In this document: one piece after another, positions 1 through 15,000 of the stretch
Layout of the letters: each line of letters opens with the position of its first letter
How positions within the stretch are numbered: position 1 is the first letter of the stretch
DNA from: an uncultured Alphaproteobacteria bacterium
GTDB lineage: Bacteria > Pseudomonadota > Alphaproteobacteria > Puniceispirillales > UBA1172
DNA: 64,000 nucleotides
Direction of reading: 5' to 3'
Assembly (NCBI GenBank): GCA_958431225.1
Contig: OY288107.1
Coordinates: 1,701,501 to 1,765,500 of the forward strand
Notes under the pieces: generated by a model
Told to the model about the DNA's origin: nothing
Database searches by the model: none
What the model saw: only the letters and a program-made list of their open reading frames with translations
Translations under genes and position numbers: made by a program

Positions 1-3000
1 GGTCCGGCGATTTATGCGATTGACCCTACGGCTTCGGCGACAGGGGGAAATATGCTAGCATTGGAGGTCAGCACGCCCGACCCTGATGGCGTTGATACCA
101 ATTTTCCTATCACTTATCAATGGTTCACCACCACCGATGACGGCACAACGAAAACGCCTCTTGCCACCGATGCCGATGGCGCTAGTTATACGCTCAAAAT
201 GGGTGATAGCACCACGCCGGACTATGGCGTCACCGTGCGTTACACCGACATTTCGGGCAAAAATGAGGTCGTTGATTCTGCCCTCATCACCCTGCATCCT
301 TTGATTGCGACAGGTAGCGGGGCGGTTGAGGAAAATGACCAAGGCGCCGATACCGGCATCACGCTATCCGCAGGCAATGGCTACACGATAGGGGGCGATG
401 CTGAATTCTCTGTTTTTGCCAAAGGTGGGGACAATGATGGGGAGGAGGATGAGCGCTTTGAGGTGGTTAATGAAGCTGGTGTATGGAAGTTAAAATTAAA
501 ATCAAATGTATCCTTAGACGCCGAACAAGCGACACGAATTAATTTAAGGATTGTGCATAACAATGGGGCGGTGGTGCCGGTGGATGTGCAGGTTGCTGTG
601 GGGGATGTTAATGAACTTAACCCAGAGATTGCCCCCGAGACATTTCCCCCGCGCGATGGCGTCGTATTTTACGAGGATGTAGAAATTGGCACTGCCGTCC
701 ATGAGTTTGAAATCATTGATGATGCTACAGCGTTTGATGGGTTAAAAATCACCTTTGAAAGCACGAATAGAGATTTTAGTGAAGGCGACAGATTTACACT
801 ATCCAAAGAATTGCGGGTTGATGAGGAGACTGGCAAAAATAGGATATTTGCCAATCTTGAACTGGCACGAGAGCTAGATTATGATGAATATACACGCCTA
901 GATGCGAGCTATTCGGAGACTGTCACCGTTAAAGTTACGGGTTCAAGTATGCTTCAAAATGGCACGTTGCGATCATCTGTTACTGATTTTACATTTAGCA
1001 TTTATATTCTCAATATTAATGACACCGCCCCAGAATTGGAACTGCCCGATGGCACCGATTCTGCCGTGGCACAGCTTGACGAAAACACCGATGGCGCTAA
1101 TGTTGCGCTCAATATCAATTTCAAAGCCAGCGACCTAGATGATTCATTTTCATTTGCTAATGCGCACCAAGGGCATAACCTACCCGATACCGAATTCACC
1201 TTCACCATCAGCGGCGACCAAGCCCATAGATTTGAAATTGTTGCCAACCACAATGAAATTTACAACTGGCAATTAAATCTCAAAAGCGGACATAGCCTAG
1301 ATTATGAACGCGCCGCCACGCTCAATTTACAAATCACCGCCAGCGATGGCGTTAATACATCCGCGCCCATTTTTGTCACCATAAACGTAAATGACGACAA
1401 CACCGAAACCAATATCCATAACCCCTATTTCATCGGTGGTGCTATTGCTTTGGACGTGTTTGAAGATATTGCCGTGGGCGTACGCATTGCTACACTGACC
1501 GCCCTAGATGGAGACGGCGACACCCTGACCTATGCCATCACTGCTGGCAATGAAAGGGGGCTATTTGCCATTGACGCCAACACCGGCGCGCTCACCATTG
1601 CCAAAACGCTGGATTACGAAACCGCTATAACCCACACCCTAACGGTGCAAGTTGCCGACAACAACGGCAAAACCGATAAGGCGGAAGTAGCGGTCAATGT
1701 GCTTGATGTCAGCCCCGAAACCCCCGCCCCAACCGACACCACCCCGAGTGTCAATGATATCATCCCCATTTTCACCCGCGCCATTGATAGCCCCATGCAT
1801 GGCGTCATTGATGAAACCGGGGGCAGTGGCAACACCGAGGATGTCAGCACCGGCTATAAAATCCTTATTACCGATGCCGATAGCAATAATAACTTCACCT
1901 TTGACTTCAATGACAACCGCTTCAAATTTGCAGACCAAGGGGAGGGGATTTGGGAATTATTCCTCAAAGCCAACAATGCCGTGGATTACGATATGGCGGG
2001 GGGCGAATCCATCGCGCTTGATTTCCTTATCAATGACGGGGCTAATAATGCCGCACGGCGTGGGGCGGTCAATGTGAGGGTCAATGATATAGACGACCAC
2101 GCCCCAAGCTTTACCATATCGGGGACGGGGCAGATTGATGAGCAAATTTCTACACAGCATGATGCGGTCTATGCGGGGATTACTTTTACCATCAGCGATA
2201 TGGATACTGGCATAGATACGAATTCTACATTGCTATTTTCAATCAATCGCCCCTACTATGACCGCTTTGAGTTGGTGCGGGATGGAAACACCTTAAAACT
2301 TTACCTCAAAGCCGATGCGGTATTGGATTATGAAAGCGAAACGACCATTGACGGAATCCTCGCCACCATAAACCAGCACCCTTATAGCTATACGTCCCCC
2401 GCAGGTGCGGTGACGCTCCACGTCCAAAACAAAGACGAAGGCGATGCGGTCTATCAAATCAATGGTGCCTCTACCGCCATAGGCAGCATGCTCACTTTGC
2501 AACAAATTACCGATGACCCCGATGGCATCAAAGCGGGCACGCTCCGCTATCAATGGTTCACGACAACCGATGGCGGTGCGACCAAAAACGACATCGCCAC
2601 CAACGCCAATGGCGCTAGCTATACATTACAAACAGGCGACAGCATCACCGCACTTTACGGCGTCACCATCAGCTATACCGACAATGCCGACACCCAAGAA
2701 AGCGTTGATGTGCTGTTCGGCTTGACGGCTTCGGCGCCGGTTGGGACGGTGACGGAAAATGACCGAGGCGCTGATACCGGCATCACCCTATCCTTTGACG
2801 GTAGATATAGCGGGATTAGTGGTGCTTCGTTTGTGATCACGGGACGCGATGGCGAGATAGATAATCGTTTTGAGGTGGTTAATGAATCTGGCGCATGGAA
2901 GTTAAAATTAAAAGCAACAAAATTCCTAGACGCCGAACAAGCCACAAAAATCAATCTAAACATTGCCCTCAATGATGTGTCGGTGGATGTGCAGATTGCC

Positions 3001-6000
3001 GTGAATAATGTAAATGACGTTCGCCCAGATTATACTGAGGATACATATCGGGGCAATGATTTTACCGACCATTTCACGCTTTACGAAGATGCCAAAATTG
3101 GCACTGTCATCCATGAATTTGAGATCACTGAAGATGTCGGAAGGGAAGGGTTTCATGTTTCCTTTGCTGATTCAGGTGGCATCCGTACCAGAGGCGATAA
3201 ATTTATATTGTTTGAAGATATACGGATTGATGAGGAGACGGGCAGAGAACGGATATTCGTGCGGATTGAACTGGCACGAGAGCTAGATTATGAGGAATAT
3301 ACGCGCCTAAAACAGGATCATAGAGAGTCAGCGAGTATTGAGGTTTTAGGCTCATCTTTGGATGGCTTTGGTAATGTTAGACAAAGCACTGGAGAAATTG
3401 GTTTTGTCATCATAAATATCTTTAATGTCAATGACACGCCGCCGGAGTTAGAACTGCCCGATGGCACCAATTCCGCCATGGCACAGGTAGATGAAAACAC
3501 CGATGGCGCCAATGTTGCGCTCAATATCATGTTCAAAGCCAGCGACCTAGATGATTCATTTTCAACGCTTCCGGCGCACAGACAACATAATAACCTCCCC
3601 TTCACCGAATACACCTTCACCATAAGCGGCGACCAAGCGCATAAATTTGAAGTAGTAGCAAGCGGTGATACGGATTACGCTTGGCAGTTAAATCTCAAAA
3701 GCGGACAAAGCCTAGATTATGAACGCGCCGCCACCCTAAACCTACAAATCACCGCCAGCGACGGCATCAACACATCCGCCCCCCTTGAAATCACCATAAA
3801 CGTAAATGACGACGCAACCGAAACCAACCCCCACAACCCCTATTTCACCAACGACAGCATAAGCCTAGACGTGCATGAAAATATAACCGTAAATACACAA
3901 ATAGCCATCCTAACCGCCCTTGATGGCGATGGCGAGGCACCAACCTACGCCATCACAGCAGGCAACACCAACACCCAATTCGCCATAGACCAAAACAGCG
4001 GCATCCTCACCATAGCCAAATCCCCCAAATCCCTAAACCACGAAACCACCCCCACACACACCCTCACCATCACCGCCAATGACGGCAACGGCAAAACCGA
4101 AGAAATCATAGCAACAATAAACGTCCTAGACATAGATGAAGTGTTGGAATTTTCGCAAGCCGGCGGCTACATAGCGACAATCAAAGAAGATGGCACTAGC
4201 CTCACAACACTAGCGGTATCTGCGACTTTAAATGACCCGAATATCACCGATAATATCAGCTATGCCTTTTTGACCGATGCCAACACCGGCGCGGGCGACA
4301 CCACGCATTTAGGCTTTACGATTGATGCGGCGAATGGCACGATTAGCTTTACTGGCACCGCTAGCACGGATTTGGATTTCGAATCTATCGCCGAAAATCC
4401 AATCCCCTTAACCGTACGCGCTACCCACGATAATGGCGATGCCAATGTTCCAAATCCATCGGATGATATCACGGTGACTATCACTGTGGAGGATGTTAAT
4501 GAATTTGCGCCGGTATTTGTCACGCCCGCAACGGATACAACGCTCATTGGCGACAGCGCAAATGTTGCTGAAAATGCTGTGGTGAATGATAGGGTAGGGC
4601 TATTCCGTGCAACAGATGCGGATGGGGATAATAATGCTGTTGGCTACACGCTGGCTGGTGGCGGCGGTGTGTTTGATATTCGTGAAGTTGCAGGCACTAA
4701 TAATTGGGAAATTTATGTAACTGACACGTCCGCTTTGGATTTTGAATCAAGCACCAAAACCTATAACCTAGTCATCACGGCTTCGGATAGCGACCCCGAT
4801 ACGCCTAAGACGGAAACGAAACCGGTCCGCATCAGCATCACCGACATCAACGACAACGCCCCGATGCTTGGCGCGCCTGTATGGGTGGGCAGTTATGCGA
4901 CCTCGGTGCGTGAAGATACCGCCGCTAACACCGCGCTATTCCAAGTCACTGCCACCGATGGCGATACCGCGACCACACCACCCCCAACGCTGACTTATGA
5001 AATTGTTAGCATTGATGGGGTGGCACTTGCGCGCATCACCAACCCACTTTTCCGCATTGAACCTGATAATGGCGATGTTAAAATAGCAAACGCACTAGAT
5101 TACGAAACCGCCCAAAACCATACATTAATCATTAGGGCAACGGACGGAACGCACCCATCAAATGAGGTATCAGTCACCATCAATGTGGCAGACACCAACG
5201 ACAACGCCCCGATGGTGACGGTTGCTGGCACTGGGGCGATTGATGAGCGTATTGCGGGCGCAACGGATGCCATAGTTGCGACTGGAATCACCATTACGCT
5301 TGCTGATGCTGATGCCACTGATGCGTATAAGAGTGGCGTAGGTCTCACGCCGAATTTCAGGGTTCTCAATGCCGGTGATGATACGCACAATACGGATTTT
5401 GCGGTTGTGGATGATGGTAGCGGTAATTGGGTGCTACAATATACTGGCACAACATTATCTGCCGAATCCGCCGCCACGATTGCCCTCAAAATTGAGGTAA
5501 GCGATGGCGTGCATACGCCCCCGGATGTGTCGGATGCGTTCACCCTCACCGTCAACAACCTGCAAGAAGGCGCGGCGACTTATATTGTTTCGGGCAGTGT
5601 TGCGGCGGATGCGGAGCTCACGGCTATGCTTGCACCGGATGGCGCCGACCCTGATGGTGTTGATGGCACGGTTCCTATCATGTATCGCTGGTTCACGAAA
5701 TCTAGTGTTGATGCTAATCCGACCTCATTTACAGATAGCGGTTCGGGCGATTTCCAATGGCTTGGTGCGGAATCTACGGACAACACCTATACGATTATGG
5801 GCGCACCTGTTGCCGGGGCAGTTTATGGCGTTCTTGTCCGCTATACCGATGGCTTCTCGGCAAGCACGCCAAATTTCGTTCCCGCCCTAGCCTCAGCGTT
5901 GGTATTTTCGCAAACTGGCGGCTACTCGGCGACAATCAAAGAAGATGGCACGAGCCTCACAACGCTAGATATAGATGCGACTTTAGATGACTCGGCGGAC

Positions 6001-9000
6001 GATATCACCTATGCCTTTTTGACCGATGCCTCCACAGACGCAACTGCCGCCACGCATCAAGGCTTTGCGATTGATGCAAGTGATGGCACGATTACTTTCA
6101 CTGGCACGGCTAGCACCGATTTGAATTTTGAATCTATCACCAACAATCCCATCACCCTAACCGTGCGCGCGACCCACGATAATGGCGACCTCAACACGCC
6201 GAATCCGTTTGGCGATATTGAGGCGGCCATCACTATCACCGACCTCAATGACGAAAAGCCGATGCTGGATGGCGCGGCGAGTCTGCGCATGAATGAACGC
6301 ACGGCGGCTGGCGATTTTGCGACAGGCTATATATTCACGCTAACCGATGCCGATGCCGTTGATGACGATGCGCGTTTTACGGCAGGCGATTTCACATTCA
6401 ACGACACGCGCTTTGGCGTTAGGAAAACCGCCACAGCTGGCACATGGGAATTGGTGCTGAAAGATGGCGAGACGCTAGATTACGAAACCGCCGCCGACCG
6501 AAACATCGCCCTTGAAATCACAGTAACCGATAGCAACAGCAATACAAGCGACCCGCTAGAAATCGCCATCACCGTGCAGAATGTTCCTGACCAACCGCGT
6601 CTTGCGCCTAGTGCGCCCGGGTCATTAGATGCGGGGTCATTGACGGAAAATCAACTGAGTGCGGATACGGGGGTTACCTTTATTATGGAGGAAATCACTG
6701 TGCCTATTTCCTATGCGGTTACTGCCGACACGACGGATTTTGACCCGAGCAGTTTTTCAATCGCTCAGCGCGCTGGCACACATAGATTCGTGCTTGATGG
6801 TTATGAAATCGTTGGCGCTGGGGACAGCACGAAAAATTGGTTCAAATTGAAATTGAAAGAGGGCTATTCTGCGGATTATGAAGGTTACGGGATAACCCGG
6901 GGAACACTTTATTTTGAAATCAGAGCGCATGATAGTGACGGCAATATCATAGCGAGACAGGATGTTGATATCCAACTCAACGATGTCAATCCTGAGGTAA
7001 CGCCAAGCCTGTTTGTGACTGGCAAAAGAGGGGGCATAACGGAAAATGCTGCGGGTGCGGATTCGGGTGCATCCTTTACCTTAAGCGACCCCGACACGCC
7101 CATTTCCTTTGCCCCAACGGCAACTGATGCTGATATTGACCCGGGCGATTTTGTCATCACCGCCATCAATGGCACCCACGAGAAATTTGCTGAAATGTTC
7201 AGAATCGCCCGCAGTGGCACTAGCGACAGGTGGAGCCTGCACTTAAAAGATGGCGTGAGCCTAGATTATGAAGACCCCGACCTACCTAGCCATAAGACGC
7301 TATTTTTAGATGTCAGAGTGACCGACCCTGACGGCAATACATCCTCGGCACTGAATTTTGAAATTGTGGTGCGGGATGTTGTTGATGAATCACTGACTTT
7401 GAGCCAAGCCCAAGGCACCGGGACAATATTTGAAAATGTTACTGGTGCGGATACCGGCATTACCTTTACGCTGGCCGCCCCCGCCACGACCATTTCCACC
7501 ACCGCCACCGCTGATATGACGGATATTGACCCCGATAATTTCATCATCACCGCCGCCGATGGTACCCCATCTGGATTTGCTGGTGAGTTTGAATTTGTAT
7601 GGGATGATACTAACAATAACTGGAAATTGAAATTGGGGGGTCTCTCATCTATGGACTTTGAAAATCCCAATCTGCCTGCTGATAAAATGCTCCATTTTGA
7701 TATCCACGTGGCTGACCATGACGGTAGCAAGTCAGCCGTGCGGCGCGTTGATGTTGAGGTGGTGAATGTTTTGGGTGGACCGCATATTTTACCCAATGTG
7801 CCCGGGTCATTAAATCTTCAGCATCTAACCGAAAATCAACTTGGTGTGGATACTGGGATTTCCTTTGTCGTGGTCAGCGATAATGCGGATAATACGCCTG
7901 TTTCCTATACCGTTACCGCCGACACTACTGACATTGACCCGAGCAATATTGCAATCTTTCCCCGCAGTGGCATACATAGATTCGTCCTTGATAGATATGA
8001 AATCGTGGTAGATGGGGACGGCACTAGTAATTGGTTCAAGTTGAAATTGAAAGATGGCTATTCTGCGGATTATGAAGGCTTCGGGCTAGACAGCAAAACA
8101 CTCTTATTTGAAATCAGAGTGCATGATAGTGCCGGAAATATCATAACGAGACGGAATGTCGATATCCAACTGCACAATATAAATCCTGAGATAACACCAA
8201 CCCTGCTTTTGACTGGTAAATTTGGGAATGTAACGGAAAATGTTGCTGGTGCGAATTCGGATGCATCCTTTACCCTCAGCGATGGCGACACGCCCATTTC
8301 CTTTACCGAGACGGCAACTGATGATGATATTGACCCGGGCGACTTTATCGTCACCGCCATTGATGGCACAGATAAGAAATTCGCTGATATGTTTAGGGTC
8401 GCACGAAATGGCACTAGCAACAAGTGGAGTCTGCAATTAAAGCCTGACATGAGCCTAGATTATGAAGACCCCGACCTACCCGCCAATAAAACAATCTTTT
8501 TAGATGCCAGAGTGGCTGACCCTGATAAGAATCAATCCTCGGCACTGAATTTCATCATTCGGGTGCACGAAGCCGTGGGGCCGGTATTGGGCGCACCCCA
8601 AGGCACCGGGGCAATCATTGAAAATGCCACTGATGTGGATAGCGGAATTACCTTTACTTTCACCGATGCCGATACGCCTATTTCTGCGACCGCCACCGAT
8701 AACACGACGGATATTGACCCCAATAGTTTTGCCATCACCGCCCGCCCCGGCACGGACGCGAAATTCGCTGATATGTTTGCACTTGCACGCGTAGGCACTA
8801 GCAACACTTGGAAATTGAAAGTAAAATTTGGCAAGAGCATAGATTATGACGACCCCGACTTACCCACCAACAAAATCATCCAATTATCCGTGCAGATAAC
8901 TGACCCTTCCGGCGAGGCATCGGCAATACGCAATGTTGATATCAGCGTGAGGGAAGATACCACCGCCCCAATCTTGGGCGCGCCCCAAGGCACCGGGAGC

Positions 9001-12000
9001 ACCGGGGCAATAATAGAAAAAATTGCCGGTGCGGATACGGGGATTAGTTTTGCCATTAGCGATGGCGACACGTTTATTTCCCCCACCGCAACCACCGCCA
9101 CTAGTGATATTGACCCGAACAGTTTTAGTATCATCCACCGCACTGCCCCTGATGAAAAATTCGCTGGTTTATTTACGCTCGCCTATGATGACGCTAACAG
9201 CATTTGGCGTTTGAAATTAAAGGAGCGCATGACGTTGGACTATAACGATACCGACCTAGCCGCCGACAAGACCATCCGTTTAACCGTCCAAGTGAATGAC
9301 CCCGAGGGCAACGCATCGACAACGCCGCGCAATGTTGATATCCGCGTTCATACCCGCATGCTTGACGATACCTTAGCGCCAAATCTGAGCCAACCCCAAG
9401 GCACTGGTGCAATAACCGAAAATGCTGTTGGTGCGGATTCGGGGATTACTTTTACCCTGACTGACCCCGACACGACCATTTCCCCCACCGCTACCGCTGA
9501 CACGACGGATATTGACCCCGATAGTTTTGCCATCACCGCCCGCGACGGCACTGACGCTAAATTTGCTGGTATGTTTACATTCGCACAAACCAACACTGCC
9601 GATACTTGGACATTGAAAGTGCGGGATGGCATGAGCCTAGATTATGAAGATGACGATATACCCGATGATAGAATACTCCATTTCGCGGTTAGAGTGACCG
9701 ACCCTGATGGCAACGCATCAGCAATACGGAATATTGATGTCAGCGTGGAAGATATTGATGAGATAAATCCAATATTTTTTGCTTTCAATCATCGTGCTGG
9801 GGTAATGGAAAATGTTCTTGGTGCGGAAACGGGAGTTGTCTTTCACGCTAGCGATGAAATTACCCCCGGTGTTCAATCTGTCCTTAAGCCGAGTAGTTTT
9901 AGTTTCAGTCATGGACCTGGCACACACAGATCATATGCGGGGTATTTTGAATTCGTAAGCCTTGGCACTAACAACAGATGGCGCTTGAAATTAAAGGATG
10001 AATTATCTTTAGACCGAGAAGCCGCCGGGCTGACGTTTGATACCACCATTTATTTATGGATTAGAGTGCTTGATGATACTGGAAATGGATCTGCGACGCA
10101 TATTGCGCAAATTGACGTAATCAATATACACCCTGAAACAACACCAACCCTGAATACGCATCTCAGACACAATGTGGGGGCGGTAACGGAAAATATTCCA
10201 GCTGCAGATACAGGGCTACGCTTCACCGTCACCGACTCCGACACGCCTATTTCCACCACTGGCAGAACCGCCGACATGACCGATATTGACCCCGATAGTT
10301 TCATCATCACCGCCCAAGACGGCACTGACGATAAATTCGCCGATATGTTTGAAGTCCTGCGTGAAGGCACTAGCGATAGTTGGCGCATTTACTTAAAAAA
10401 TGGCGTGTTCCTAAATTATGAAGACCCCGACCTACCCGCCCCCGAGGATTCCGGCAACAAAAGAATCAGCCTTGCGGTCAAAGTCGCTGACCCCGACGGC
10501 AATACCTCCACGACATGGTATTTCCACGTAGATGTGCGCGATGCCAATGAAGCATCACCGGAATTGAGCGCACCCCAATTTCCCATAGGTGCCGACACCG
10601 GGACAATAACCGAACATGATGTTGGTGCGGATGCCGACATTATCTTTACGCTCACCGATAGCGACTCGCTTTTTGCCACGACCGGCAGAACCGCCGCCAC
10701 TAATGATATTGACCCCGATAGTTTCACCATCACCGCCGCCGACGGCACCGACCAAAAATTCGCTGATCTGTTTGAGATTGTAGTGGAGCCTAGGGTCGTA
10801 CTTTTCCCATCACTCCATTTTAGGTATGACCAATGGAAATTAAAATTGCGGGATGGGGCAACGATAGATTATGAAGACCCCAATTTGCCCGATGATGGAA
10901 TACTCCATTTTGATATCCAAGTAACCGACCCCCAAGGCAACAAATCAGCCGTGCGAAGCGTTGATGTTGCGGTGCAGAATGTTAATGATGGACCGCATAT
11001 TTTGCCCAATGTGCCCGGGTCATTAGATCTTCAGCATCTAACCGAAAATCAACTAGGTGCGGATACCGGCATTTCCTTTATCGTGGTCAGCGACAATGCG
11101 GCTAACACGCCTATTTCCTACACCGTCACCGCCGCCACCACGGATATTGACCCGAGCAGCTTTAGCATCAGGGGCATAAACCAAACACACGATTTCGTCG
11201 CTGAAGAATATGAAATTGTCGGTGCTGGCGATGGCACTAATCATTGGTTCAAATTGAAATTGAAAGATGGCTATGCCGCAGATTATGATGGTTTTGGGCT
11301 AAGCGGCGACAGACAGGTACGCCTCCGCATCACCTTGACGACCCCTGATGGAAGCAGCAGAATAAAGGATGCCCGCATCCAATTGCTACATGAAGCCGGT
11401 GAAGTAACACCAACCATGGTCGTGCTGAGGAAATTTGGCGTCGCATCGGAAAATGTTGCTGGTGCGAATACATTAGCATCCTTTCGTCTCAGCGACCCCG
11501 ACACCGATATTTCCACCACCCCAACCCCCGCCGACAGCACCGACATTGACCCGAGCAGCTTTAACATCGCCGTCCGTGACGGCACCCACGCAGATTTTGC
11601 CAAAATGTTTGAAGTCGCATGGGATGCCGCACACGGCAGATGGACGGTGAAATTAAAACCCGGCATGCGTTTAGACTATGACGATGCTAACCTGCCCGCC
11701 GATAAAAGAATCCTTTTAGCCGTCAAAGTGACCGACCCTGATGGCAATGTATCGTCACTATTGGGGCTTGGCGTTGATGTGAAAAATGCCGCAGCATTTA
11801 CCTTGAGCACGCCCCAAGGCACCGGGTCAATAGACGAACATGATTTGGGGGCGGATACCGGCATTACCTTTACCCTCACCGGTGCTGATACGACGGATAT
11901 TGACTCCAACAACTTTATCATCACCGCCGCCGGCGGCTACCCCCAAAGATATGGTGATGTGTTTGAAATCGTATGGGATGACACCGCTAAAAATTGGAAA

Positions 12001-15000
12001 TTGAAATTGCGGGAAGGCTCATGGATAGATTATGAGGATGGCGGTCTGCACGATGATAAAATACTCCATTTTGATATCCACGTGGTTGACTCTGCCGGCG
12101 GCAGTTCATTAGTGCGGCGTGTTGATGTTGCGGTGGAGAATGTTCAGGATGGACCGCATATTGTGCCGGGCGGTCCCGGGTCAACGCGCACCGGCTCATT
12201 GACGGAAAATCAATTTGGTGCGGATACTGGTATTACCTTTACCCTTAGCGATACTGACATACCTATTTCCTATACCAATACCGCCGACACTACGGACATT
12301 GACCTGAGCAGCTTTAGCCTCAGTGGAATAAACCAAACGCACGATTTCGTCACTGAAAATTATGAATTTGTCGGCGATGGCGATGGCACGAATAATTGGT
12401 TCAAATTGAAATTGAAAGATGGCTATGCCGAGGATTTTGAAGGTTTCGGGCTAAGCCTCACCACCATAAGCAGAGAAGTGCGCTTCCGCATCACCCTGAC
12501 TAATCCTGATGGAAGTACCAGAATACATGATGTCAGAATCCCGTTGATCAATATAGAGGACGAGGTAATACCAAGCATGCTCCTGACGAGGAAATTTGGC
12601 GTCGTAACGGAAAATGTTGCTGGTGCGAATACATTCGCATCCTTTCGTCTCAGCGACCTCGACACCGATATTTCCCTTACCAAAACCGCCGACACTACGG
12701 ACATTGACCCGAGCAGCTTTAACGTTGCCGTCCGTGATGGCACGCATACTAAATTCGCTCGTATGTTTGACATCGCATGGGATGAACCGAACAACAGATG
12801 GACGGTGAAATTAAAACCCGGCATGCGTTTAGATTATGACGATACTGACCTGCCCGCCGATAAGAGAATCCTGCTTGCGGTCAAAGTGACCGACCCTGAT
12901 GGCAATGTATCGTCACTATTGGGGCTTGGTGTTGATGTGCGCGATGCCATAGCACCTGTCTTGGGCGGCGCAGTGCTAGGCAGCGGGACAATAACCGAAA
13001 ATGCGGTTAATGCGGATACCGGCATTACCTTTACCCTCACCGATGCCGATACGCACATTTCCGCAACCGCCACCGATGACATTCTTGACATTGACCCCAA
13101 TAGTTTTGCCATCACCGCCCGCGACGGCACTAATGCGAAATTCGCGGGTATGTTTGAACTCGCAAAAACCAACATTGCCGATACTTGGGCATTGAAAGTG
13201 AAATCTGGCATAGACTATGAAGACCCCGACCTACCCACCGACAAAATCATCCGATTATCCGTGCAAGTCATCGACCCTTCCGGCAAAACATCATTAATAC
13301 GCAATGCTGATATCAGCGTGATAGATGATACCACCGCCCCAATTTTGGGCGCGCCTCAAGGCACCGGGGCAATAATAGAAGATATCGCTGGTGCGGATTC
13401 GGGGATTAGTTTTGCCGTTAGCGATGGCGACACGTTGATGACCTCCCCGGCGACCACATCAACTAATGATATTGACCCGAACAACTTTACCATCACCGCC
13501 CGCGACAGCACTAACGCTAAATTCGCCGGTATGTTTGCACTCGCCTATGATGACACTGAGAGCGTGTGGCGTTTGAAATTAAAGGAGCGCATGGCGTTAG
13601 ATTATGACGATACCGACTTAGGCACCGACAAAACCATCCGCTTAACCGTCCAAATAACCGACCCCGAGGGCAACGCATCAGCAACGCCGCGCAATGTTGA
13701 TATAAGCGTTCATGCCCGCATGCTTGATGATGCCTTAGCACCAAATCTGAGCCAACCCCAAGGCACCGGGGCAATAACCGAAAATGCCGATGGTGCGGAT
13801 TCGGGAATTACCTTTACCCTGACCGACCCCGATACGGCTATTTCCCCCACCGCTACCGCTGACACGACGGATATTGACCCCAACAGCTTTACCATCACCG
13901 CCCGCGACGGCACTAACGCGAAATTCCTTGATATGTTTGAATTCGCACAAACCGACACTGCCAATACTTGGACATTGAAATTGCGGGATGGTATGAGCCT
14001 AGACTATGAAGATGACGACCTAGACGATGATAAAATACTCCATTTCGCGGTCAGAGTAACCGACCCTCATGGCAACGCATCAGCAATACAGAATATTGAT
14101 GTCAGCGTGGAAAATGTTGATGAGATAGCACCAGTAATGATTAGCATTGGCAACACTCGTTCGGGGGTAATGGAAAATGAGCTTGGTGTGGTTACGGGAA
14201 TTACCCTTACCGTTGCGGATGAGATTACCCCCGGTGTTAGAGGTGAGCTTGATTCCAGTAATTTTCATTTAGTTAGAGCCTATCACACACACAGATCATA
14301 TGCTGATTATTTTGAATTCATACGCGAAGGCACTAGCGACGTTTGGAGATTGAAATTAAAAGATGAATTCTCTTTAGACTATGAAGCGCAAGGGTTGGTG
14401 CATGCAGGGGGTGCTCGCTCCGTCTATTTGGTGGTGAGAGTGATTGATGATGCTGGAAATACAACCTCGTCTGTGATCGTCGAAGTTGACGCACTCAACG
14501 TACACCCTGAAACAACACCAACCTTGAATACGCATCTCAGAAACAATGTAGGGACAATAACGGAAAATGACGCCGCTGCATATACAGGGCTACGCTTCAC
14601 CGTCACCGATGACGACACGCCTATTTCCATCACCGGCAGAACCGCCGCCACAACCGACATTGACCCCGACAGTTTCACCATCACCGCCCAAGACGGCACC
14701 AACACAAAATTCGCCGATATGTTTGAAGTCGTGCGTGAAGGCACGAGCAATAATTGGCGCATCAAATTAAAAGATGGCGAGAGCCTAGACTATGAAGATG
14801 CCGATATGCCCACCCCCGAAGATTCCGGCAACAAAAGGCTCAGTTTTTCGGTAAAAGTCGCTGACCCCGAAGGCAACACCTCCACAACATGGTATTTCCA
14901 CGTAGACGTGCAAGATGATACATCAGACAACCCAGCACCAGCCCCAGCTCCAGCCCCAGCCCCAGCCCCAGCAATAACCCCAGACGACCTAGAAGACCCC